Of a DNA stretch of 20,520 bases, positions 13,954 to 20,520 are shown piece after piece. Made by a program: the position numbers and the translations under genes. Origin of the DNA: JADLGL01 sp963823045 (GTDB lineage Bacteria > Pseudomonadota > Alphaproteobacteria > Rhizobiales > Kaistiaceae). How positions within the stretch are numbered: the stretch's first letter is position 1; each line of letters begins with the position of its first letter. The stretch spans positions 1-20,520 of the forward strand of contig CAWGKA010000011.1 of assembly GCA_963823045.1 (NCBI GenBank), written 5' to 3'. Below the pieces are notes generated by a model, which saw only the letters and a list, made by a program, of their open reading frames with translations, made no database searches and was not told the origin of the DNA.

Positions 13954-14405
13954 ATGGCAGACAAGCGGACAGCGAAGGCGGGCGACGGCTTCACCGAGGA
14001 AGAGCGCGCCGCCATGAAGGAGCGCGCCGAAGAACTGAAGGCGGAGAAGGGCGCGGCGCCAAGAAAGGCAAGGGTGACGGCGAGGCGGACCTCCTCGCCA
14101 AGATCGCCGAGATGGCTGACAACGACCGCGCCATGGCGACTCGCCTGCACGCGATCATAAAGGCCGCCGCTCCGGCTCTCGTCTCGAAGACCTGGTACGG
14201 CATGCCGGCCTATGCGCGGGACGACAAGATCGTGTGCTTCTTCCAGCCGGCGCAGAAGTTCAAGACGCGATACGGCACGCTCGGCTTCAATGAGGCCGCA
14301 AGGCTTGACGACGGCGACATATGGCCGACATCCTTCGCGCTGATGAAGCTGACGCCGGATACGGAGAAGCGCATCACCGCGCTGGTGAAGCAGGCGGCCG
14401 GCTGA
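13954..14405 (+). pseudogene. DUF1801 (YdhG/frataxin-like fold) protein gene, frameshifted in the linker
   Basis: The start ATG at 13954 follows GGGGGCGG and encodes an acidic/basic N-terminal helix (FTEEERAAMKERAEELKAEK). Around 14050-14062, in a Gly/Ala/Lys-coding stretch, the homology moves by one base into the frame AKKGKGDGEADLLAKIAEMA, then a DUF1801 domain with KTWYGMPAYARDDKIVCFF, KFKTRYGTLGFNEAARLDDG and WPTSFAL, ending at 14405. One base is missing or two are extra. Both halves look intact, so a recent mutation or a sequence error is likely. The DUF1801 part could still be translated from the ATG at 14112. Some DUF1801 proteins (Bacillus YdhG) are called iron chaperones, but a function here is not established. 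Confidence 0.8.
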
Positions 14406-14424
14406 CGAGGATACGCGGGTTCCG

Positions 14425-15318
14425 GTGACTCCATCCGAGCAGATCGACAAGCTGATCGAAGGCCTCGAGGACTGGCGCGGCGACATGCTGGCGAAGGTCC
14501 GCAAGACCATCCTCGCCGCCGATCGCGGCATCGTCGAGGAATGGAAATGGATGGGAAGCCCGGTCTCGGAGAAGAACGGTATCCTCGTCGTCGGCAACGC
14601 GCACAAGGACAAGGTGAAGCTGACCTTCCAGCAGGGCGCAAAGCTGGAAGACCCCGATAAGCTCTTCAACAATGGTTTCGGCGGCGGCGTCTGGCGCGCC
14701 ATCGATATCCGGAAGGGCGACAAGGTCGATGCCGCGGCGCTGAAAAAACTCGTCCGGGCTGCGATCGCATTCAATCAGGCCAAGGCAAAGAAGAAGGCCG
14801 GAGCGCCGCGCGCCGGGTCGGGCGCCGCCGCGAAGCCGAAGACAGCGGCGAAGACCGCGGGCACCGCGACCACAAAGGCGGCCAGCAAGACGCGGCCGCC
14901 GCTCAAGCCCAACAAGGACGGCGTCGTCCTCCTCTCCGGCGGCAATCCGCAGATCGCCAAGGGCGACGGCGATGCGCCGGTGCAGGCCTATATCGCCGCC
15001 ATGCCGGGCTGGAAGCGCGATATCGGCAAGCGCCTCGATGCGCTCATCGACAAGACCGTGCCGCACCTCCGCAAGGCGGTGAAATGGAACTCGCCCTTCT
15101 ACGGCGTCGAAGGCCAGGGATGGTTCCTCAACTTCCACGTCTTCCCACGCTACGTGAAGGTGGCCTTCTTCAAGGGCGGGTCGCTGAAGCCGCTTCCGCC
15201 CAAGGCCTCCAAACATGCCGAGGTGCGCTACCTCGATATTGGTGAGGACGGCTTCGACGAGAAGCAGATGGAGAAGTGGCTGAAGCAGGCCGCCGCGATC
15301 CCCGGCTGGATGACCTGA
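14425..15318 (+). CDS. Double DUF1801 domain protein
   Basis: This 297-aa protein contains two different DUF1801 domains joined by a low-complexity linker. Domain 1 (about 1-113) has EQIDKLIEGLEDWRGDMLAK, EEWKWMGSPV, HKDKVKLTFQQGAKL and WRAIDIRKGD. The linker (about 112-165) is rich in Lys, Ala, Thr and Pro. Domain 2 (about 166-297) has APVQAYIAAMPGWKRDIGKR, VKWNSPFYGVEGQGWFLNFH and YVKVAFFKGGSL. In many genomes these two types appear as separate genes, so this looks like a gene fusion. The start is GTG at 14425 with only a weak ribosome-binding site (GCGGG), and no upstream start exists in frame. It lies 19 bp after the frameshifted DUF1801 gene. Function is unknown. Confidence 0.85.
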   Translation: MTPSEQIDKLIEGLEDWRGDMLAKVRKTILAADRGIVEEWKWMGSPVSEKNGILVVGNAHKDKVKLTFQQGAKLEDPDKLFNNGFGGGVWRAIDIRKGDKVDAAALKKLVRAAIAFNQAKAKKKAGAPRAGSGAAAKPKTAAKTAGTATTKAASKTRPPLKPNKDGVVLLSGGNPQIAKGDGDAPVQAYIAAMPGWKRDIGKRLDALIDKTVPHLRKAVKWNSPFYGVEGQGWFLNFHVFPRYVKVAFFKGGSLKPLPPKASKHAEVRYLDIGEDGFDEKQMEKWLKQAAAIPGWMT

Positions 15319-15392
15319 AGGCGCTGCCGACAACCGGGGACTTGCCGACCTCGGGAGTCGCATTCCCCGGCGTCGGAGGGCATATACGTTTG

Positions 15393-18300
15393 ATGCCAGC
15401 CGAACCCGCCACCGCCGCTCCGCCAAAGCCCGCAGCGCCTGCCGCCCGCGCACCGGGACCGGGCGATCACGTGTTCCTCGTCGACGGTTCATCCTTCGTC
15501 TTCCGCGCCTATTTCCAGTCGATGAACCAGGACGCGAAATACAACTATCGCTCCGACGGCCTGCCGACCGGCGCGGTCCGGCTCTTCTGCAACAAGCTCT
15601 ATCAGTTCATCAATGAGGGCGCGGTCGGCGTCCGCCCGACGCATCTCGCCATCATCTTCGACAAGTCGGAGGTGACGTTCCGCAACGAGATCTACCCCGA
15701 CTACAAGGGGACGCGGAAGGAAGCGCCCGACGATCTTGTGCCGCAATTCCCGCTGATGCGCGACGCCGTCGAAGCGCTCGGCCTGCATCCCGTCGAGCAG
15801 GCCGGCTACGAGGCCGACGACATCATCGCCACCTACGCGAAAGAGGCATCAGCCGCCGGAGCGGACGTGCTCATCATCTCCGCCGACAAGGATCTGATGC
15901 AGCTCGTGACGCCGACCGTGCAGTTCTACGATTTCGAATCCGGCTCGCGCGGCAAGCCCGGCTACAGGCCCGAGCGCAAGATCGATATCGCGGGCGTCAT
16001 CGACTATTTCGGCGTGCCGCCGGAGAAGGTCATCGACGTCCAGTCGCTCGTCGGCGACACCTCCGACAACGTTCCCGGCGTCCCCGGCATCGGCAAGAAG
16101 ACCGCCTCGCAGCTCATCGAGGAGTATGGCGACCTCGAAACGCTCCTCGCCAAGGCTGAAGAGATCAAGCAGCCGAAGCGGCGCGAACGCCTCATCGAAT
16201 TCGCCGATCAGGCGCGCATGTCGAAACAGCTCGTCACGCTGCATGACGATGTCGATGTCGAGACGCCGCTGGCGGATTCTGCCGTTCCCGAATTCGACGC
16301 CGCGCGCTTCGTTTCGTTCCTCAAGGCGATGGAACTGAACGCCATCGCCAAGCGTGTCGCCGAGGCCAATGGCGTCGATCCCGACGCCGTCGAGCCCGAT
16401 CCCAAGCTGAAGTCGAAGGGCCGCGGCACGGCAGCAAACCCCGGCCAGATCGGATCGATGGCCGCCGGCTACACCACGGGCGTGATCGAGGCCCCACCCC
16501 CGGTTCATGGCGGCGGCGACCTCTTCGGCCGCGCCGATGTCGTCGTCGAAGCGAAGGGCGAGGAAGCGGCGACGCTCGAAATTGCGGCGGGCGCAGCGGC
16601 GCTGGCCGCGATCGTCGCGGCGCAGCCCTTCGACGCCGCCGCCTATCGCACCATCTCAGATAGCGCGGCGCTTGACGCGCTCATCGCGCGCGCCAATGAG
16701 ACCGGAAAGCTCGCGCTCTATCTCGTCACCGATGCGGCGATGCCCATGGCCGCGAACATTGTCGGCATCGCCTTCGCCACGGATATCGGCGCCGCCTCCT
16801 ACGTTCCGTTCGGTCATCGCAGCGGCGAAGACGATCTTCTCGGCGGCGGATTGAAGGACGGCCAGATCGACGAGGCGGAAGCGCTCGCAAGTCTGAAGCC
16901 GCTACTCGAAGACGCTTCGGTTCTGAAGCTCGGATACGACGTCAAGGTGGCGGCGCTGCAGCTGGCGCGACGGGGAATTGCGCTGACGCCGATCGATGAC
17001 GTCATGCTGCTCGCCTATGCGATCGAAGGCGGTCGCCGCGACGTCTCGCTCGGTGGCCTTGGCGATCGCTGGCTGCAGCATCGGCCGGGCGGCCTTAAGG
17101 ATCTGCTCGGCAGCGGCCGCAACGCCGTTGCCGCCGAGCGATTGGAGATCGAGGCGACAGCGCCCGTCGCCGCCGAACATGCCGACGTCGTCACCCGTCT
17201 CGCGACGCTGCTTCGCCCGCAGCTCGTCGCCGACCGCGTTACCACCGTCTACGAGACGCTGGAGCGGCCGATGGTTCCGGTTCTCGCCGCGATGGAGAAG
17301 GAGGGCATCCTCGTCGACCGCCACATCCTCTCGCGCCTGTCGCATGATTTCGCGCAGACCATGGCGCGGCTCGAGGACGAGATCGCCACCATCGCCGGCG
17401 AACCGTTCAACATCGGCTCGCCGAAACAGCTCGGCGAAATCCTCTTCGACAAGATGGCGATCCCCGGCGGGCGCAAGACCAAGACCGGCGCGTGGTCGAC
17501 CGATGCCGACACGCTGGAGGAACTTGCCGCCGCCGGTCACGAACTGCCGCGGCGAATTCTCGACTGGCGTCAGGTGTCGAAGCTGAAATCGACTTACACC
17601 GACGCGCTGCCCGGCTTCATCAATGCCGAGACCGGCCGCGTCCACACATCCTATGCGCTCGCGGCGACGCCGACGGCGCGCCTGTCATCGTCCGATCCGA
17701 ACCTGCAGAATATCCCGATCCGCACCGAACTCGGCCGCAAGATCAGGACAGCCTTCGTCGCCGACCCCGGCCACAAGCTGATCTCGGCCGACTACTCGCA
17801 GATCGAGCTGCGCGTGCTGGCGCATATCGCCGAGATCCCGCAGCTCAGGCAGGCCTTCGCCGACGGCCTCGACATTCACGCCATGACGGCGTCGGAGATG
17901 TTCGGCGTTCCCGTCGAGGGCATGCCGCCGGAAGTCCGCCGCCGCGCCAAGGCGATCAATTTCGGCATCATCTACGGCATCTCGGCCTTCGGCCTCGCCA
18001 ACCAGCTGTCGATCCCGCGTGCCGAAGCGAAGGACTATATCGAGCGCTATTTCGAGCGCTTCCCCGGCATCAAGGACTACATGGAATCGACGCGCGCCTT
18101 CTGCCGCGCCAATGGCTTCGTCAACACCATCTTCGGGCGGAAGTGCCACTACCCGCTGATCCTGTCGAAGAACCCGGCCGAGCGCGCCTTCAACGAACGC
18201 GCCGCGATCAACGCCACCATCCAGGGCTCGGCCGCAGATATCCTCCGCCGCGCCATGATCCGCATGCCGGGCGCGTTGCGGGACGCCGGCCTCAATGTCC

Positions 18301-18476
18301 GCATGCTGCTGCAGGTGCATGACGAGCTCGTCTTCGAAGCGCCGGACGAGGAAGCCGAGAAGGCGATCCCGATCATCGCGTCGGTGATGGAACACGCCGC
18401 AGAGCCGGCTGCGCAGCTCCGCGTACCGCTGCAGGTCGACGCCCGCGCCGGCGACAATTGGGACGCCGCGCACTAG
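15393..18476 (+). CDS. polA: DNA polymerase I with a degenerate 3'-5' exonuclease domain
   Basis: PolA (1027 aa) fills gaps and removes RNA primers in replication and repair. A Pro/Ala-rich N-terminus (about 22 residues) precedes the 5'-3' nuclease (about 25-310: FLVDGSSFVFRAYF, YEADDIIATYA, DKDLMQLV, GDTSDNVPGVPGIGKKTA). The middle exonuclease-like domain (about 430-610) has lost its metal ligands: Exo I reads LYLVT (Tyr443, Val445), Exo II has Asp516 and Ala520, Exo III is VAAEHADV (Val592, His596). The polymerase domain is intact: motif A SADYSQIELR (Asp800), O-helix RRAKAINFGIIYG (Lys853, Phe857, Tyr861) and motif C VHDEL (Asp977, Glu978). GGAGGG lies 12 bases before the ATG at 15393. The TTG at 15390 is a possible alternative start. 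The stop shares CTAG with the convergent gene. Confidence 0.97.
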   Translation: MPAEPATAAPPKPAAPAARAPGPGDHVFLVDGSSFVFRAYFQSMNQDAKYNYRSDGLPTGAVRLFCNKLYQFINEGAVGVRPTHLAIIFDKSEVTFRNEIYPDYKGTRKEAPDDLVPQFPLMRDAVEALGLHPVEQAGYEADDIIATYAKEASAAGADVLIISADKDLMQLVTPTVQFYDFESGSRGKPGYRPERKIDIAGVIDYFGVPPEKVIDVQSLVGDTSDNVPGVPGIGKKTASQLIEEYGDLETLLAKAEEIKQPKRRERLIEFADQARMSKQLVTLHDDVDVETPLADSAVPEFDAARFVSFLKAMELNAIAKRVAEANGVDPDAVEPDPKLKSKGRGTAANPGQIGSMAAGYTTGVIEAPPPVHGGGDLFGRADVVVEAKGEEAATLEIAAGAAALAAIVAAQPFDAAAYRTISDSAALDALIARANETGKLALYLVTDAAMPMAANIVGIAFATDIGAASYVPFGHRSGEDDLLGGGLKDGQIDEAEALASLKPLLEDASVLKLGYDVKVAALQLARRGIALTPIDDVMLLAYAIEGGRRDVSLGGLGDRWLQHRPGGLKDLLGSGRNAVAAERLEIEATAPVAAEHADVVTRLATLLRPQLVADRVTTVYETLERPMVPVLAAMEKEGILVDRHILSRLSHDFAQTMARLEDEIATIAGEPFNIGSPKQLGEILFDKMAIPGGRKTKTGAWSTDADTLEELAAAGHELPRRILDWRQVSKLKSTYTDALPGFINAETGRVHTSYALAATPTARLSSSDPNLQNIPIRTELGRKIRTAFVADPGHKLISADYSQIELRVLAHIAEIPQLRQAFADGLDIHAMTASEMFGVPVEGMPPEVRRRAKAINFGIIYGISAFGLANQLSIPRAEAKDYIERYFERFPGIKDYMESTRAFCRANGFVNTIFGRKCHYPLILSKNPAERAFNERAAINATIQGSAADILRRAMIRMPGALRDAGLNVRMLLQVHDELVFEAPDEEAEKAIPIIASVMEHAAEPAAQLRVPLQVDARAGDNWDAAH

Positions 18477-19072
18477 CGCCGCCATTTCCGCCATACCGTC
18501 ACCGAAACGCCGGCTTCTGCGTCGAAGGCTTCATGCTCGCGCGGGCGAAGGCCGGCGGCGTCGAGGATGGCTTCGGCAGAGTTGCCGGGCCTGCAGGCAC
18601 TGAAGACCGGGATACCGCCGGGCAGCCTCAGCCCCTCGACGCGCGACAGATGAAACGCGTCGAGCCCGATATCGAGGAAATAGTCGAACACTTCGCGTCC
18701 GCCTGGGATGGCGACGAGACCGCCGCGCGGCGCCACCAGGCTAAGCGCCTCCTCGAGCGACGCGCCTGCAGGGTTCCACCACAGGGCGTCGTCGCGCCGT
18801 TCCAGGCCGCCGACCTGATGCGACATGACGATGCGCTTGCCCTGGCGATGATCGATCTTCGCCTGATGCGACTTCCGTCCGAGGACGATGGCGTTGGCGC
18901 GGTCGAGTGCCGCCTGGAAGCGCGCCCAGTCGCCCGGATGGCTGAGCGTCGGCGGCATCGCGCCGTCCGCCCCGGCGATCATGTCGTCGGCGGAGACGAT
19001 CGCATGCGCTTCGAAGCGGTAAAGCGTGTGCAGGCGCTCGTCGCCCCCAGTCGCGTCTGACTGTTCGTTCAT
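18473..19072 (-). CDS. Dihydrofolate reductase-like protein (RibD C-terminal type)
   Basis: This 199-aa protein resembles the dihydrofolate reductase / RibD C-terminal superfamily of NAD(P)H-dependent reductases. Recognisable parts are the N-terminal strand AHAIVSADDMIAG, SHPGDWARFQAALDRANAIV with LGRKSHQA (the usual DHFR-like R-x-T/S-x-E/H nucleotide-binding region), LVAIPGGREVFDYFL as the conserved G-G loop before a helix, and DAFHLSRVEGLRLPGG. It differs clearly from classical FolA, so folate is not assured as substrate. The ATG at 19072 has AGGGG ten bases upstream. It is convergent with polA, and both genes use a TAG stop drawn from one CTAG. No neighbour explains its role. Confidence 0.8.
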   Translation of the reverse strand: MNEQSDATGGDERLHTLYRFEAHAIVSADDMIAGADGAMPPTLSHPGDWARFQAALDRANAIVLGRKSHQAKIDHRQGKRIVMSHQVGGLERRDDALWWNPAGASLEEALSLVAPRGGLVAIPGGREVFDYFLDIGLDAFHLSRVEGLRLPGGIPVFSACRPGNSAEAILDAAGLRPREHEAFDAEAGVSVTVWRKWRR

Positions 19073-19486
19073 GCTCCAAAGCCCCTGAGCCGAACCAAAC
19101 CGATGCCGTCGCCGCGCCGAAGAACCACCCCGGCGGCTTTCGCGGCCTGTCCAAGTCCGATTGCGTTGCCGAAAGATGCCCTTGGATCAACCCAATTGCA
19201 GCGTGCCCCGGGCCCACAACCCTAGTGATCCACGCCTATTCGCTGCCTGAAGCCCGGGCGACCGCGCTGGAAGCGCGGCGCACAGCCAATCCGCGTCGGC
19301 GGCGACAACGGCCGAGAAAACCCGCGCATCTATTAACACTGGTTAGGAAAACGTCACCGGAAGCCGGTTCGGTTAACCCCCTGTTTACCATAATCACCAA
19401 ATCCTTCGCCTGGGACAGATTGGAGCGCCAAAACGGTTTCGGCGCGCCGTGATCGTCGGATGTTTCGACAAGCCGATGGGGCAAGC
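19073..19486. other. Divergent intergenic region with no recognised gene
   Basis: This 414-bp region separates the divergent DHFR-like and PodJ-like genes. Its left part (19073-19310) shows codon-like composition in no frame that resembles a known protein, and no tRNA or other RNA gene was recognised. The right part becomes AT-richer, with TATTAACACTGGTTAGG near 19331 and a CtrA-like motif at 19373-19387, and probably contains the promoter of the PodJ-like gene. Confidence 0.6.
19373..19387 (+). promoter_or_regulatory. TTAA-N7-TTTA motif, candidate CtrA site
   Basis: TTAACCCCCTGTTTA differs by one base from TTAA-N7-TTAA and lies 99 bp before the likely start of the PodJ-like gene. A CcrM-type GANTC site (GAATC, 19489-19493) overlaps the start codon region. 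Control by the cell-cycle regulators is plausible for a polarity protein but is inferred from motifs only. Confidence 0.4.
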
Positions 19487-20520
19487 ATGAATCCAGGCGA
19501 AATGCCACGCGAGGCAAGCGAAGATGCGGAGTTGGGCGAAGCCCTGCATCAGCGCCTGTCTCAGCTCGCAGCACGGCTGGAGCGCCTGACCGGTGGCCGT
19601 GAGGCCGGTCGCGCCGAAAACGAATGAACGAACCGACGCGCCTCCGCAGCCCCGCAGGTCACGGCCCCGGCGCCGACGAGACAGTCCGCAGCACCCGCTC
19701 GTGCGCGCAGCGAACGCCAGGAGGCGACAAGCCTCGCCGAGATCGCCGCGGCGCTTCGCGATCTTGATCGCGAGCCCGTGGCAAAGCCTGTCGCCAAGCC
19801 GGCGTCCCGGCCGACCGATCAGCGATCGGCCGAGGACAAGCTGCGCGCAATCCGGCAACGCATCGACGCGCTCAAAGCGCGGAATGCAGCGGGGCAGGAG
19901 GCAGATATCGTCGAAAGCGCCCTTGTGCCGTCGCTCGACGATCCGGAAGTCCGCGCCGAGCCGCCGCGCCCCGGCAAAAGCAACGCTTCGGCGACGCCAC
20001 GCGCTCCGGACATCGAGCCGGCGCGCGCGCGCCATGCAATCGATTTCAATGCCGCAATCGCCGAGATTGCCGAGCGCCAGCGGCTGATCGATCGACCGTC
20101 CGAGACGTCGCCGCCGCGAAGGCGAGAGGCCGCGGTTGAAGCGCCACGTCCCGACGACAGTCCGCTCGCCGACGCCATCGCGGAACTGCGGCAGAAGGTG
20201 GAGGAACTCTCGCGGGCGGCGCCCGAACCGCCAAGCGCGCCGACGATGGCCGAACCGGCGCCGGAGCCGATGCCGCCGGCGCAGACCGCGCGGCGCGACG
20301 AGGGCTTCGCGCCGAAAACGGAGAGCGCCTGGACGGGGCCCGAGACGCGAAGCGGGGAGGACACCTCGCAAACAGCGATCCTGGAGCGCCTCGACCAGTT
20401 CCTCGCCACCGCCGCCGAGCCGAGCTTCGACGCCATCGCGCAGGAAATCCTGCACAAGATTCCCTCAGGCGAACGCTTCGATGCTCTTTCCGCCGAGATC
20501 GATCGCCTGTCGGAGCGCAT
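19487..20520 (+). pseudogene. PodJ-like polar localisation protein, N-terminal part, with an in-frame TGA (partial)
   Basis: The ATG at 19487 (GGGG five bases upstream; ATG 19460 also in frame) opens a reading frame with a helical start, LGEALHQRLSQLAARLERLT. It hits TGA at 19625-19627 after 46 codons. The same frame then stays open to the window end with matching character: SLAEIAAALRDLDRE, RIDALKARNAAGQE, FNAAIAEIAERQRLID, LADAIAELRQKVEEL, ILERLDQFLATAAEPSFDAI and FDALSAEIDRLSERI, separated by Pro/Ala-rich linkers. This resembles the long disordered, coiled-coil N-terminal region of Rhizobiales PodJ/SEL1-repeat proteins that mark cell poles. A single C-to-T change (CGA to TGA) would explain the stop. 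A sequence error is also possible. No membrane, SEL1 or peptidoglycan-binding segment lies in the visible part, so the family call is tentative. Confidence 0.5.

Noticed and set aside
13317..15492. Minus-strand open frames (485 and 372 codons) across the VOC and DUF1801 genes
   Set aside because: They lie opposite genes with clear family motifs and show no domain of their own.
17685..18494. Minus-strand open frame of 269 codons opposite the polA polymerase domain
   Set aside because: The sense strand encodes the invariant polymerase motifs A, B and C, so this is a shadow.
19130..19215. Possible tRNA or small RNA in the spacer before the PodJ-like gene
   Set aside because: No cloverleaf with TTC-loop and anticodon arms could be drawn, and no conserved motif was recognised.
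19394..20455. Minus-strand open frame of 353 codons opposite the PodJ-like gene
   Set aside because: Arg/Gly-rich with no domain. The plus frame has heptad-like helices and typical disordered linkers. The rival is not fully excluded because the plus frame has a TGA.

Overview
The window reads as a chromosomal segment of a high-GC alphaproteobacterium, most likely in the Hyphomicrobiales (Rhizobiales). The gene families point there: a RegB/ActS-RegA/ActR redox two-component pair, MmcB, DUF2244 and DUF2852 proteins, a short (214 aa) GpmA directly overlapping dapB, and CtrA-like TTAA-N7-TTAA motifs. No tRNA, rRNA, CRISPR array, insertion sequence or phage gene was seen.

Layout. (1) 2-2270 (+): the 3' end of pyrF (frameshifted as given), a GNAT acetyltransferase, dapB and gpmA, packed as a probable operon. 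(2) 2254-4427: an AraC-HTH/O6-alkylguanine-DNA alkyltransferase fusion and a DUF2244 membrane protein on the minus strand, diverging from nth (endonuclease III) across an 18-bp gap. (3) 4424-5267 (-): a decayed DUF1624-type acyltransferase membrane gene with several frameshifts. (4) 5285-6767 (+): a lipid A acyltransferase (LpxL/HtrB family) and mmcB, the latter preceded by an SOS-box-like sequence. (5) 6874-8827 (-): actS-actR, separated from mmcB by two facing hairpin repeats. (6) 8989-10265 (+): a DUF2852 protein, a strong terminator-like hairpin and a YgjP/SprT-like zinc metallopeptidase. (7) 10267-12570 (-): a class A penicillin-binding protein with a perfect TTAA-N7-TTAA site upstream. 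(8) 12758-15318 (+): a compact accessory cassette of ArsR regulator, SRPBCC/AHSA1 protein, VOC protein, a frameshifted DUF1801 gene and a fused double-DUF1801 gene, headed by a tandem palindromic operator. (9) 15393-18476 (+): polA, whose 3'-5' exonuclease domain has lost its metal ligands. (10) 18473-19072 (-): a dihydrofolate-reductase-like (RibD C-terminal type) protein. (11) 19487-20520 (+): the N-terminal part of a large coiled-coil/disordered protein resembling PodJ-like polar localisation factors, interrupted by one in-frame TGA and running off the window.

Themes. DNA repair is well represented (alkyltransferase, nth, mmcB, polA), as are envelope and cell-cycle functions (lipid A acylation, PBP1A, PodJ-like protein, possible CtrA sites). 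The most unusual features are the 25-bp tandem operator ahead of the ArsR cassette, the three consecutive DUF1801 domains (two fused), the degenerate PolA proofreading domain, the facing hairpin repeats after mmcB, and convergent genes whose stop codons share a CTAG. Reading-frame breaks in pyrF, the first DUF1801 gene and the PodJ-like gene are isolated single events and may be sequence errors. The DUF1624 gene has several breaks and looks truly decayed.
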